Counted from the stretch's first letter, positions 5,569-13,210 are shown. The stretch: 47,651 nucleotides of DNA from Conexibacter sp. CPCC 205762 (GCF_030646155.1 NZ_JAUTDN010000043.1:1-47651); one strand, 5' to 3'. The notes: a model not told the origin generated them from the sequence alone. Numbers and translations are program-made.

Positions 5569-7703
5569 GCGGCCGCTCCGAGCACGGCCGAGGCGGCGGC
5601 ACGACCGTCACGGACTGTGACGACCTCGTCGCAGACGGCGATCACGGCCGGATCGTGGGTCGCGACGATCGCGGTTCGGCCCGCGGCGGCGGCGCGGATG
5701 CCGGCCGCGGCGGCTGCCGCGCTGCCGGGATCGAGGTGGGCGGTCGGCTCGTCGAGCAGCAGCAGCGGCGCCGGCGACAGCAGCGCGCCGGCGAGCGCCA
5801 GCCGCTGCGTCTGCCCGCCCGACAACCCGCGCCCGCCGGGGCCGACGGGCGTCGCAAGCGCGCGCGTCAGGCACGTCTCGGTGGCGCCGGCCCGCCCGCC
5901 GGCGCCGACGGCCGTCGCAAGCGCACGCGCAAGCCGCGTCTCCGCGGCGCCGGCCCGCCCGCCGGCACCGACAGGCGCCGCAAGCGCACGCGTCAGCCGC
6001 GTCTCCGCGGCGCCGGCCCGCCCGCCGGGGCCGACGGGCGTCGCAAGCGCACGCGCAAGTCGTGTCTCCGTGGCTCCGGCCCACGCACCGCCGTCCAGGA
6101 GCGCGTCCTCATCGGCCTTCGGCGCAAGCTCGGCGATCACCTCCCACGCGGCGGCGCGGCGGAGGGCGCGTTCGATCTCGGCGGCGGTCGCGGCCGGGTG
6201 CTGGAGCGTGAGCGTCTCGCGCAGCGGGCCGCGCAGCAGCGCCGGTCGCTGCGGCAGCCAGGCGATCTGCTGCCACCAGCGCCCGCGATCGAGCGCGAGC
6301 AGGTCGACGCCGCCGACATCGATCGCACCCGCGTCAGGCTCGCCGAGGCGGGCGAGCAGCCGCAGCACGGTCGACTTGCCGGCACCGGACGGCCCGACGA
6401 GCGCGGTCAGCCGCCCAGGTGCGAACTGCAGGTCGACCCCGCCGAGCGCCGCCGCCCGCCCGTCCCCGCCCGCGACCCGGACCCCACGCAGCGTCAGCGC
6501 CGCGGGCAACGAAACGGTCTCTGTGAAATCGGGGCCCTCAGAGGGCTGCGACCTCACAGCGGTCAGCTCCAGCAGCGCCTGGGCGGCGTGGGCTCCGTCC
6601 TCGGCGGCGTGGTAGCGCTGGCCGGCGCGGCGCAGCGGCGCGTAGACCTCGGGCGCGAGCAGCAGCACGACGAGGCCGGCCTCGAACCCGAGTGCTCCCT
6701 GGGCGAGCTGGACGCCGACGACCGCCGCGGCGACCGCCGTCCCGACCATCGCCAGCAGCTCCAGCACCAGTGCCGACAGGAAGGCGACCCGCAGCGCCGC
6801 GACCGACTCCAGCCGGTAGCGCTCGCCGATCTGCCCGAGCGTCGCCGCCTGCGCCTCGGCGCGGCCGTGGGCGCGCAGCGTCGGCAGGCCGCGCACGACG
6901 TCGAGGAAGTGCGACCCGAGCACGCCCAGTGCCTGGCGCCGCTCGGCGATCCGGGCCGCGCTCTCGCGACCGACCAGGACCATGAAGACGATCACCAGCG
7001 GCAGCGTCAGCCCCAGCAGCACGCCGACGAGCGGGTCGTGCCACAGCACCACGCCGACGAGCGCCGGCGGCACGGCGGCCGCGAGCGCGATCTGCGGAAC
7101 CGCGGTCGCGTAGTAGTCGGCGAGCGCGTCGACGCCGTGGACGGCCGCCGTCGCCAGCTCGCCCCGGCGCGCCTGCTCGACCCGCCGCGGCCGTGCGGCC
7201 AGCAGCTCCCGCGCGACCCGGTGGCGCAGCTCCGCCATCGCGTGCTCGGCCGCGCGCCGGCCGAGCCAGTCGCCGGCCGCCGCCAGCAGCGCCCGCCCCA
7301 CGACCGCCGCGGCGAGCAGCAGCAGCGTGGTCGTCAGCGAGGCGAGGTCACGCCCGTCGAAGGCAGCACCAGCGACGGCGTGCGCCAGCGCGAGCGACTG
7401 CACGACCAACAGCCCCGCCCCCACCAGCCCCGCCGCGACCGCACCGCCGAGCAGCAGCCGCGCCCGCGGCACGAGCGTCAGCAGCCGCCGATGAACCGCT
7501 CTGGGGTCGAGGGTCGCTTCGGCGGGCGCTGGGTCGGCGGGCGCGGAGGCGGCCGACGCGGAGCCGGCGGACGCCAGACCGGCAGGCGCGGGACCGGGAG
7601 GCGCGGGACCGGCAGGCGCGGGACCGGCAGGCGCGGGACCGGCAGGCTCGGGACCGGCAGGCTCGGGACCGGCAGGCTCGGAGCCGGCGGGCGCGGGTGT
7701 CAC
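5565..7703 (-). CDS. cydD: CydD-like ABC transporter, ATPase/permease subunit for cytochrome bd assembly
   Basis: 712 residues, much longer than the usual 550-590. A Pro/Ala repeat N-terminus (about 1-65) is followed by an ABC exporter membrane domain (about 75-370) and an ATPase domain. That domain has Walker A GPSGAGKSTVLRLL, signature LSGGQTQRLAL, Walker B LLLLDEPTAHLD and switch His in IVATHDP. The GTG start overlaps the cydB stop (GTGA) and the stop overlaps cydC ATG. The extra length comes from the repeat N-terminus and from four tandem 21-residue units placed directly before LSGGQ, in the helical subdomain that normally contacts the membrane domain. Another coding palindrome lies at 6521-6559. 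Despite the insertions all catalytic motifs are intact, so the gene looks functional. Confidence 0.9.
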   Translation of the reverse strand: MTPAPAGSEPAGPEPAGPEPAGPAPAGPAPAGPAPPGPAPAGLASAGSASAASAPADPAPAEATLDPRAVHRRLLTLVPRARLLLGGAVAAGLVGAGLLVVQSLALAHAVAGAAFDGRDLASLTTTLLLLAAAVVGRALLAAAGDWLGRRAAEHAMAELRHRVARELLAARPRRVEQARRGELATAAVHGVDALADYYATAVPQIALAAAVPPALVGVVLWHDPLVGVLLGLTLPLVIVFMVLVGRESAARIAERRQALGVLGSHFLDVVRGLPTLRAHGRAEAQAATLGQIGERYRLESVAALRVAFLSALVLELLAMVGTAVAAAVVGVQLAQGALGFEAGLVVLLLAPEVYAPLRRAGQRYHAAEDGAHAAQALLELTAVRSQPSEGPDFTETVSLPAALTLRGVRVAGGDGRAAALGGVDLQFAPGRLTALVGPSGAGKSTVLRLLARLGEPDAGAIDVGGVDLLALDRGRWWQQIAWLPQRPALLRGPLRETLTLQHPAATAAEIERALRRAAAWEVIAELAPKADEDALLDGGAWAGATETRLARALATPVGPGGRAGAAETRLTRALAAPVGAGGRAGAAETRLARALATAVGAGGRAGATETCLTRALATPVGPGGRGLSGGQTQRLALAGALLSPAPLLLLDEPTAHLDPGSAAAAAAGIRAAAAGRTAIVATHDPAVIAVCDEVVTVRDGRAAASAVLGAAA
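5823..6074 (-). repeat. Four tandem 63-bp repeats in the cydD ATPase domain
   Basis: Four 63-bp units (6012-6074, 5949-6011, 5886-5948, 5823-5885) encode 21-residue copies of A(T/A)ETRLxRALATPVGPGGR. The final copy runs directly into GLSGGQ. Normal CydD proteins have one copy of this segment, so three extra copies have been added in frame by tandem duplication. Small differences between units show the duplications are not brand new. Confidence 0.95.
6521..6559. repeat. 39-nt palindromic element within cydD
   Basis: The sequence is symmetrical about A6540: 15 of 19 position pairs are complementary, including the perfect core GCCCTCAGAGGGC and ends CTGTGA / TCACAG. It encodes about residues 381-394 (SQPSEGPDFTE), just before the ATPase domain. 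Its centre resembles the loop and flanks of the palindrome in cydC, suggesting related mobile palindromic elements. Confidence 0.75.
7578..7688 (-). repeat. 15-bp tandem repeats at the cydD N-terminus
   Basis: Repeated GGACCGGCAGGCGCG-like 15-bp units encode (E/A)PAGP pentapeptides, about residues 6-42. Copies drift towards the domain boundary (LASAG, SASAA). This cytoplasmic extension is absent from ordinary CydD. Confidence 0.9.
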
Positions 7704-9001
7704 GACGATCTCCGGCGACGAAAGCCCGGGCCGTGCGGGACCGCGGGAGTGTCGGCGGTCGGGCCGGCGGCGGCGGGGTCAGCGCTGGTACGACCGCCGG
7801 CGAGGCGGGCGACGAGATCGACCGGGCTCGGCGGCGGGGCGCCGACGTCGGCGCGCGTGATCCGGTGGCGGAAGAGCCAGTAGCTCCACGCCTGCAAACC
7901 GCCCACAAGCGGCAGCAGAAGCACAGTCACACCGGTCATCAGCCAGAGCGAGTAGCTGCCCGAGGCCACGTCGGCGAGCGCGAGCGCCGGGCCGCCGTCA
8001 GCGCCGGCGATGCCCGCCGGGAACAGCAGCGCGAACCAGCTCACAAGCAACAGCGCCACCGCCGCGCACGCCGCGCCGAATGCGACAGCCGCGCCCGGAT
8101 TCGCGACAGCCGCGCCCGGATTCGCGGCGGATGCCGCAACGCGGAGGCCGGCGATCGCGAGCGTCGCAAGCGCGACGAAGCAGCCGGCGGCGGCGAGCCA
8201 GCCGACGACTCCCGGCGTACCGGGGGCGGCGGCGAGGGTCCAGGCGAGGAAGCCGCCGACGGCGACGGCTGCGAGCGGGGCGGCGAGGCGGAGCTGGCGA
8301 GCGGCGGCGGCGTGGACGTCCTCGGCCGTGCGGAGCGTCAGGAAGGCCGCGCCCGCCGCGCGCGAGAGCAGGACGTAGGCGAGGCCGCCCGCCACCGAGT
8401 ACAGCGAGATCACGTCGAGCGGGCCGGCGGTCACGTCGAGCGAGCCGGCCGCCGCGCGGGCGGCATCGGCCGCCGCACCCGCGGAGGCGCCAGCGGCCGA
8501 GGCCGCCGCACCCCCGGAGGCGCCGGCAGCCGAGGCGGCATCGGCCGAGCCGGGCGCCTTCATCGCGATCCCCCACACGACCGCGCTCCAGGCCATGCCC
8601 CACAGGAACGGCGCGAGCGTCGAGGCGGCGACTAGCACGCGCTCCCACGCAAGGCGCCAGCGGGGGTCGTCGCGCTTGCCGATCAGCTCGATCGCGAGGT
8701 TGCGGAGGATCAGCGACAGCAGGATCAGCGTCAGCGGGACGTAGAGCGCCGAGGCCCAGGCGCCGTACCAGCCGGGGAAGGCGCCGAACATCGCGACGAC
8801 CGCGATCACGGCCCAGACCTCGTTCGCGGCCCAGGTCGGGCCGATCGCGTGCAGGGCGACGCGGCGGTCGTCGTGGTCGCGGCGGACCCGGCGCATCAGC
8901 ATGCCGACGCCGAAGTCGAAGCCCTCCAGCACGAAGTAGAGCCCCCACAGCAGGACGATCGCGACGAACCAGATCGTCTGGAGCACGGTCAGATCAGGCA
9001 T
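7700..9001 (-). CDS. cydB: Cytochrome bd ubiquinol/menaquinol oxidase subunit II
   Basis: 433 residues with about eight or nine membrane segments. The N-terminus LQTIWFVAIVLLWGLYFVLE, then GFDFGVGML, is the family hallmark, followed by GPTWAANEVWAV (usual form GPVWDGNEVWLV) and FPGWYGAWASALYVPL. CydB pairs with CydA in the inner membrane. Start ATG 9001 has AGGAGA upstream and overlaps the stop of a 37-codon mini-ORF. Two Ala-rich low-complexity stretches interrupt the protein (about residues 155-200 and 293-307), each encoded by tandem DNA repeats. The C-terminal tail after the last helix is long and Pro/Ala-rich. The stop overlaps the cydD start. Confidence 0.93.
   Translation of the reverse strand: MPDLTVLQTIWFVAIVLLWGLYFVLEGFDFGVGMLMRRVRRDHDDRRVALHAIGPTWAANEVWAVIAVVAMFGAFPGWYGAWASALYVPLTLILLSLILRNLAIELIGKRDDPRWRLAWERVLVAASTLAPFLWGMAWSAVVWGIAMKAPGSADAASAAGASGGAAASAAGASAGAAADAARAAAGSLDVTAGPLDVISLYSVAGGLAYVLLSRAAGAAFLTLRTAEDVHAAAARQLRLAAPLAAVAVGGFLAWTLAAAPGTPGVVGWLAAAGCFVALATLAIAGLRVAASAANPGAAVANPGAAVAFGAACAAVALLLVSWFALLFPAGIAGADGGPALALADVASGSYSLWLMTGVTVLLLPLVGGLQAWSYWLFRHRITRADVGAPPPSPVDLVARLAGGRTSADPAAAGPTADTPAVPHGPGFRRRRSS
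8082..8123 (-). repeat. Perfect 21-bp direct repeat in cydB
   Basis: GCGACAGCCGCGCCCGGATT followed by C occurs twice back to back (8082-8102 and 8103-8123) without a mismatch and encodes two copies of the heptapeptide NPGAAVA. Perfect identity points to a recent duplication or active copy-number variation. Confidence 0.95.
8469..8534 (-). repeat. Two 33-bp tandem repeats in cydB
   Basis: Two 33-bp units (8469-8501 and 8502-8534) differing at about three positions encode Ala/Gly/Ser-rich 11-residue copies in an inter-helix loop. Together with the 21-bp repeat they lengthen CydB by a few dozen residues. Confidence 0.85.
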
Positions 9002-9107
9002 CGGCGGCTCTCCTGGCGGCAGGCAAGACAGGGGCGGCGAACGCGACGGGCGCGATGGACGCGGCGAACGCAGCGAGGGCGGGCGCGGGGACGGTCAGAT
9101 CGGGCAT
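8994..9107 (-). CDS. Mini-ORF (37 aa) bridging cydA and cydB
   Basis: ATG 9107 is preceded by a strong AGGAGG site that overlaps the cydA stop. The frame encodes 37 residues: MPDLTV, then a hydrophobic Ala/Pro/Phe/Val stretch, then a short basic tail. It stops at TGA inside the sequence ATGCCTGA that starts cydB. Its first codons repeat the start of CydB (MPDLTV), but the distance of 106 nt puts it out of frame. It could be a CydX-like small membrane subunit (those are about 37 residues, one helix) or a coupling leader made by duplication of the cydB start. No recognisable CydX motif is seen. Confidence 0.4.
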   Translation of the reverse strand: MPDLTVPAPALAAFAASIAPVAFAAPVLPAARRAADA

Positions 9108-9121
9108 CGAGCCGGCGCCTC

Positions 9122-10528
9122 CTAGTACGTGAGCGCGAGGTCGGACGAGGCGCGGCGGGCCGCACCGGGTGCGGGGGTGAGCGAGTGCTCGCCCTCCAGC
9201 CCCTCGTCGACCTCGTGCAGGGCAGTCCGGCCCGCGAAGAAGAAGGCGAGGCCGTAGACGGCCAGGTAGCCGGCCAGCGACAACGCGACCACGACCACGC
9301 CGACGTTGGGCGAGTTGGCGACGTCGGTCCGCAGCAGGCCCTCGACGATCCACGGCTGCCGACCGCCCTCGCGCAGGATCCAGCCGCCCGCCTGCGCCAG
9401 CAGCGGCAGCGCCGGCGCGATCAGCAGCAGCCTCAGGTAGCGGCGGGAGCGGAACAGCGTGCCCCGCCACAGCAGCCACAGACCGAACGCCAGCAGACCG
9501 ATCAGCGCGGTCCCGCCGCCGACCATCGTGCGGAAGCTCCAGTACATGAGCCCGACGACCGGCGTGTAGTTGCCGGGGCCGTATCTCGCCTCCGCCTCGG
9601 CCTGCAGCTCGTCGATCCCGCGCACCGTCGAGCTGAGAGAGAAGTCGTTCAGGACCGACAGCGCGACCGGCAGCTTTATGTCGAGCAGCAGCCTGCCCGG
9701 GTCGGTCGAGACGCCGCCGAGCGCGAACAGCGACAGCCCCGCCGGCGACTCGGTCTCGTACAGCGCCTCCGCCGCCGCCATCTTCATCGGCTGCTGCTTC
9801 AGCGCCAGCATCCCCTGGAAGTGGCCGAAGGTCGCCGCGCCGAGCGCGGCGACGAGGCCGACCTTCAGCCCGAACGCCATGAACGGGCGGAAGACCTCGA
9901 CGTCGCGCCCGCGCAGCAGCTGCAGCGCCGCCACCGCCAGCACGACCGTCGTCCCCGCCAGCAGCGCACCGAACAGGACGTGCGCGACCGTCAGCCCGAG
10001 GTTCAGGTTGAACAGCACCGGCAGCACGTTCGTCAGCTGCGCTCTGCCGTCGACCAGCTCGTAGCCGACCGGGTGCTGCATCCACGTGTTCGCGACGAGG
10101 ATCGCGTACGCCGACAGCACCGCCGCGCCCGCGACGATCCACAGGCAGGCCAGGTGGAGCCGTCTCGGCAGCCGGCCCCAGCCGAACATCCACAAGCCGA
10201 GGAAGACCGCCTCGACGAAGAAGGCGCCGAGCCCCTCCAGCGCCAGCGGGGCGCCGAAGACGTCGCCGACGTAGGCGGAGAAGCGCGACCAGTTCATGCC
10301 GAACTGGAACGACTGCAGGATGCCGGTGACGACGCCGACGGCGAACGACAGCAGCATCAGCTTGCCGTAGAAGCGCGTCAGCCGCAGGTATCTCTCGTCG
10401 CCGGTGCGGTGCCAGCGGGTCTGCTGCCAGGCGACGTGCAGCACGAGGCCGATCGAGATGCCGACGACGGCGAAGTGCAGCAGCGTCGTCAGGCCGAACT
10501 GCCAACGGGCGAGGTCGAGACTGTTCAC
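9122..10528 (-). CDS. cydA: Cytochrome bd oxidase subunit I
   Basis: 468 residues. Start GTG 10528 gives VNSLDLARWQFGLTTLLHF; an AGGAG lies 10 nt upstream, and the open frame beyond it is not family-like. Visible key residues are H18 (haem d/b595 ligand), E98 and E106 (ALEGLGAFFVEAVF), H183 in GLTVAHVLFGALL (b558 axial ligand), SFRTM with R333 and M335 (second b558 ligand), the quinol-loop run GHFQGMLALKQQPMKMAAAE, and the signature GRQPW at 389-393. The Q-loop is of the short type. This is the catalytic, quinol-oxidising subunit in the membrane. First gene of the operon; the upstream neighbour is a divergent histidine kinase. Confidence 0.96.
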   Translation of the reverse strand: MNSLDLARWQFGLTTLLHFAVVGISIGLVLHVAWQQTRWHRTGDERYLRLTRFYGKLMLLSFAVGVVTGILQSFQFGMNWSRFSAYVGDVFGAPLALEGLGAFFVEAVFLGLWMFGWGRLPRRLHLACLWIVAGAAVLSAYAILVANTWMQHPVGYELVDGRAQLTNVLPVLFNLNLGLTVAHVLFGALLAGTTVVLAVAALQLLRGRDVEVFRPFMAFGLKVGLVAALGAATFGHFQGMLALKQQPMKMAAAEALYETESPAGLSLFALGGVSTDPGRLLLDIKLPVALSVLNDFSLSSTVRGIDELQAEAEARYGPGNYTPVVGLMYWSFRTMVGGGTALIGLLAFGLWLLWRGTLFRSRRYLRLLLIAPALPLLAQAGGWILREGGRQPWIVEGLLRTDVANSPNVGVVVVALSLAGYLAVYGLAFFFAGRTALHEVDEGLEGEHSLTPAPGAARRASSDLALTY

Positions 10529-10643
10529 GTGGACGGGGCTCCTGTCGCGGGATCCGCCTCGAGCAAAGGCGGCGAGCAACGGGCGAACAGGACCCGGTGA
10601 CGAGCGTCGTCGTGAACAGCGCGTCGAGCCCAAGGGTAGCGCG

Positions 10644-10649
10644 TAGGCT
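10644..10649 (+). promoter_or_regulatory. Putative -10 hexamer, leaderless histidine kinase gene
   Basis: TAGGCT lies 7 nt before GTG 10657, so transcription should begin on the start codon. No convincing -35 or Shine-Dalgarno sequence is seen. The same arrangement recurs at several other genes in the window. Confidence 0.5.
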
Positions 10650-10656
10650 CTCGAAC

Positions 10657-11784
10657 GTGGACCCCTCACCGCAGACCGCGCGCCGCGAGGCGATCCGCGC
10701 CGGGCTGCTGCTCGGCTGGCTGTCGGTCGCGGCGGTGCTGCTGGCGGTCGCGCTCGACGTCGGCGCCCGCCACTCGGCGCTCGTCGTCGCGCTCGCGCTC
10801 GCCGGCGCGGTCGCGAACCTCGGGATGGGCCTGCTGCCGTGGAGCAAGCTGCCGGGCGGCCACGGCCACGCGATCCGACTCGACCTGTGGGCCGGCGGGC
10901 TGCTCGTCTTCGTCGCCGCGCTGATCGTCGTCGGCGGCGGCGAGGCGCGCTTCGACCTGCTGCTGTTCCTCGTCCTCCCCTTCATCGCGCTGACGCACGA
11001 GAACCTCAGACTGTGGCTGTGGCTGAGCCTCGCCGCGGTCGTCTACGCCGCCGCGATGGCGGTCGCGCCGGCCTCGCTGTCCGCCGCCGAGGTCGTCCTC
11101 ACCGCGGTGCTGCTGAGCGCCTCGGTCGTGCTGGCGCTGGCGCTCGCGCGCGCCACCCGCGCGACCGCCGCCGCGGCCGCGCGCGCCGCCGCCGCGGCCG
11201 AGCTGGAGCAGGCGCTGCTGGCCGAGTCCCACCACCGCATCAAGAACTCGCTGCAGACGGTCGCCGACCTGCTGCTGCTCGGCCGCCCGGCCGACCCCGA
11301 GTCGGCGGAGGCGTTCGACGCGACCGGCGCGCGGATCCGCTCGATCGCCGCCGTCCACCACCTGCTGGCCGGCGAGCGCGGCGGGACGGTCGCGACCGAC
11401 CGGCTGCTGCGGACGGTCGTCGAGGCGCTCTCCTCGCCCGGCGACGAGGTCGTCGTCGTCTCCGACGAGCTGCGGCTGGAGGCCGCCCGCGCCCAGCAGC
11501 TCGGCGTGATCGCGAACGAGCTGGTCGCCAACGCGCTGCGCCACGGCCGCCCGCCGGTGACGGTCGTCTTCGCCGGCGAGGAGGGCGGGATCGCGCGGCT
11601 GGAGGTGCGCGACGGCGGCGGCAACGACGCGGAGGCGATCGGCGGCAGCGGCCTCGGGCTGACGCTCGTGCGGCAGATCGCGGAGCGCGGTCTGCACGGC
11701 AGATTCGAGCTGGAGACGCTGCTCGACGGCTCGACCAGCGCCGTCCTGCGCTTCAATGTCGGCGATGCGGATCCTGATCGCTGA
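10657..11784 (+). CDS. Membrane sensor histidine kinase, HisKA_2 (PdtaS-like) type
   Basis: 375 residues. Five or six hydrophobic segments (about 12-165) form an uncharacterised membrane sensor, followed by an Ala-rich coiled linker and the HisKA_2 dimerisation helix SHHRIKNSLQTVADLLLLG (phospho-His about 193). The HATPase domain has N-box VIANELVANALRHG and G-box GGSGLGLTLVRQIAERG. HisKA_2 kinases such as mycobacterial PdtaS typically phosphorylate ANTAR regulators, and exactly such a regulator follows with a 20-29 nt overlap. Unlike PdtaS there is no GAF/PAS sensor, the membrane domain replacing it. GTG 10657 is chosen because of the -10 hexamer 7 nt upstream; an upstream start at 10597 would put the promoter inside the gene. 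Confidence 0.87.
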   Translation: MDPSPQTARREAIRAGLLLGWLSVAAVLLAVALDVGARHSALVVALALAGAVANLGMGLLPWSKLPGGHGHAIRLDLWAGGLLVFVAALIVVGGGEARFDLLLFLVLPFIALTHENLRLWLWLSLAAVVYAAAMAVAPASLSAAEVVLTAVLLSASVVLALALARATRATAAAAARAAAAAELEQALLAESHHRIKNSLQTVADLLLLGRPADPESAEAFDATGARIRSIAAVHHLLAGERGGTVATDRLLRTVVEALSSPGDEVVVVSDELRLEAARAQQLGVIANELVANALRHGRPPVTVVFAGEEGGIARLEVRDGGGNDAEAIGGSGLGLTLVRQIAERGLHGRFELETLLDGSTSAVLRFNVGDADPDR

Positions 11785-12352
11785 GGACGACCCGGTCATC
11801 GCGATGGCCCTGACGGCGCGCCTGAAGGCCCTCGGCCACGAGCCGCTCGGCCCCGCCGCCGACGGCCGCCAGGCGGTCGAGCTGGCGCACGACGACCCGC
11901 CCGACCTCTACCTCTTCGACGTCGACATGCCGCGCCTCGACGGCCTCTCCGCCGCGCGCGAGCTGAGCGAGGCCGGGCTGCGGCGGCCGATCGTCGTGAT
12001 CACCGGCGTCGACGACCCCGAGCTGATCGAGCGCTCGATCGCCAGCGGCGTCTCCGCCTACCTGACGAAGCCGATCGACGACCGCGCGCTCGACGCCGGC
12101 ATCCGCCTCGCGGCCAGCCGCCACGAGGAGTTCCGCGCGCTCGAGGCCGAGGTCAGCAAGGCGCAGCAGGCGCTGGAGGACCGCAAGACGATCGAGCAGG
12201 CGAAGGGCCTGCTGATCGCCGCGACCGGGATCACCGAACCGGAGGCGTTCCGGCGGATCCAGCGCGCCGCGCGCGACCGCAACCTGAGACTGGTCGAGGT
12301 CGCGCGCCGGATCGTCGAGCAGAGATCGCTGCTGGAGAGCGGCGAGGGCTGA
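11756..12352 (+). CDS. ANTAR-domain response regulator (PdtaR-like RNA-binding antiterminator)
   Basis: 198 residues. Receiver domain (about 4-120) with acidic pair EDD at 10-12, phospho-acceptor D55 in LFDVDMPRLDG, T/G in VVITGVDD, and switch Lys in SAYLTKPID. A short coiled helix leads to an ANTAR domain (about 130-190; RKTIEQAKGLLIAATGITEP, then AFRRIQRAARDRNLRLVEVA). ANTAR proteins bind paired hexaloop hairpins in mRNA and prevent termination. It closely follows the pattern of mycobacterial PdtaR. Start could also be ATG 11765 (MRILIAEDD), which has less overlap with the kinase gene. Its RNA targets are not obvious here; the neighbouring divergent cyd operon is a natural candidate (inference). 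Confidence 0.92.
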   Translation: MSAMRILIAEDDPVIAMALTARLKALGHEPLGPAADGRQAVELAHDDPPDLYLFDVDMPRLDGLSAARELSEAGLRRPIVVITGVDDPELIERSIASGVSAYLTKPIDDRALDAGIRLAASRHEEFRALEAEVSKAQQALEDRKTIEQAKGLLIAATGITEPEAFRRIQRAARDRNLRLVEVARRIVEQRSLLESGEG

Positions 12353-12409
12353 CGCGGCCGCGGGTCCGACCTTCGGGCGAGCGGTCGCGGTCGTTCGGGC
12401 GATGACGCG

Positions 12410-12425
12410 CGGCCGCCGGCGGCCG
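12410..12425. other. Perfect 16-bp palindrome between response regulator and secreted-protein gene
   Basis: CGGCCGCCGGCGGCCG reads the same on both strands. It lies after the regulator stop and just before the start of the secreted-protein gene. It could be a terminator stem (no T tract follows) or an operator; G+C-rich palindromes also arise by chance in such DNA. Confidence 0.3.
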
Positions 12426-12437
12426 ATGATCGCGGCC

Positions 12438-13172
12438 ATGCGCACACGAATCTGCACCGCCCTCGCGGCGCTGCTGCTGCTCGCGACGGCGTCACCCGCG
12501 CCGGCCGCCGACCGCCAGACCCGCAGCTTCGACTGGACGCTCCGTTCCGCGAGCGTCACGCACCGCTGGAGCGAGCAGAGCAAGCCGTGGCCGCAGAGAT
12601 GCAGACTGTGGACGAAGGGCGAGGGCCGGATCGTGCAGGAGGCGGGCGCGGCGAGCGGCACGCTCACCGCCGAGCGGTTCGACAGCGGCTGGTACGCCTA
12701 CCGGGACGCAAAGCTGCGCGGGTCGCTGGAGCGCGTCGTCGGCTGGCGTCACCACCTCGTCCCGCAGGTCAGACCGTGCGTCCCCTGCGACACCGAGTAC
12801 GGCCGCTGCGACGAGGCGCCGAGACCGGACGACGACTACGTCAGCTCGTGCGGGCCCCGCGACGAGACGTTCGGCCTGCACATCCTGATCAGCGGACGCG
12901 GGCTGTACTGGCAGGGCGGCGTCGACTCGACCGCGCTCCAGGACTGCCCGCAGTTCGACTACCGCCGCGGCGACGCCGGCCCGAGCGCCGACATCTACGT
13001 CGAGCGCACCGCGATCCCCGGGATGGGCGCCGCGCTGCTGCGGCTGCGGGTCGGTGCCGAGCGGCGCGTCAACGTCCTCAGACGCGCGGGCAGATGCAGC
13101 CGGATCAACAGCACCGGGATCCACTCCTGCGTCGTCGTCAGAGCGCAGCTGGTCTTCCGCCGCACCCGCTGA
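12438..13172 (+). CDS. Cys-rich secreted protein of unknown function (paralogue 1)
   Basis: 244 residues. Signal peptide MRTRICTALAALLLLATASP with cleavage near APAAD. The mature part has the ordered pattern RCRLWTKGEG, CVPCDTEYGRCDE, SCGPRDETF, a late Cys in RCSRIN and CVVVRAQL near the end. The same Cys order and the CxPC..EYG.C core occur in the protein at 24759-25508, and the C-terminal 55 residues match a relic at 28032-28196. I do not recognise the family. Paired Cys residues suggest disulfides outside the membrane. ATG 12438 is chosen because GATGAT lies 7 nt upstream, the common leaderless layout here; upstream ATGs lack a signal-peptide start. Confidence 0.75.
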   Translation: MRTRICTALAALLLLATASPAPAADRQTRSFDWTLRSASVTHRWSEQSKPWPQRCRLWTKGEGRIVQEAGAASGTLTAERFDSGWYAYRDAKLRGSLERVVGWRHHLVPQVRPCVPCDTEYGRCDEAPRPDDDYVSSCGPRDETFGLHILISGRGLYWQGGVDSTALQDCPQFDYRRGDAGPSADIYVERTAIPGMGAALLRLRVGAERRVNVLRRAGRCSRINSTGIHSCVVVRAQLVFRRTR

Positions 13173-13204
13173 GCAGGCAAAAACAGGCCGTCGGCGGCGA
13201 CGGC

Positions 13205-13210
13205 TATGGT
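13205..13210 (+). promoter_or_regulatory. Putative -10 hexamer of the SMC-complex operon
   Basis: TATGGT lies 11 nt before ATG 13222, predicting a 5-prime leader of only a few nucleotides. No Shine-Dalgarno sequence is present between them and no clear -35 is seen. Confidence 0.45.

Noticed and set aside
3715..6615. 966-codon open frame on the plus strand over cydC/cydD
   Set aside because: It is a G+C-driven antisense shadow: Arg-rich, no family motifs, and the minus strand encodes complete CydC and CydD with all ATPase motifs.
3655..7703. Generic ABC multidrug exporter instead of CydDC
   Set aside because: Two coupled half-transporters overlapping cydB, directly after cydA, fit CydDC; a drug exporter is possible by fold but not supported by context.
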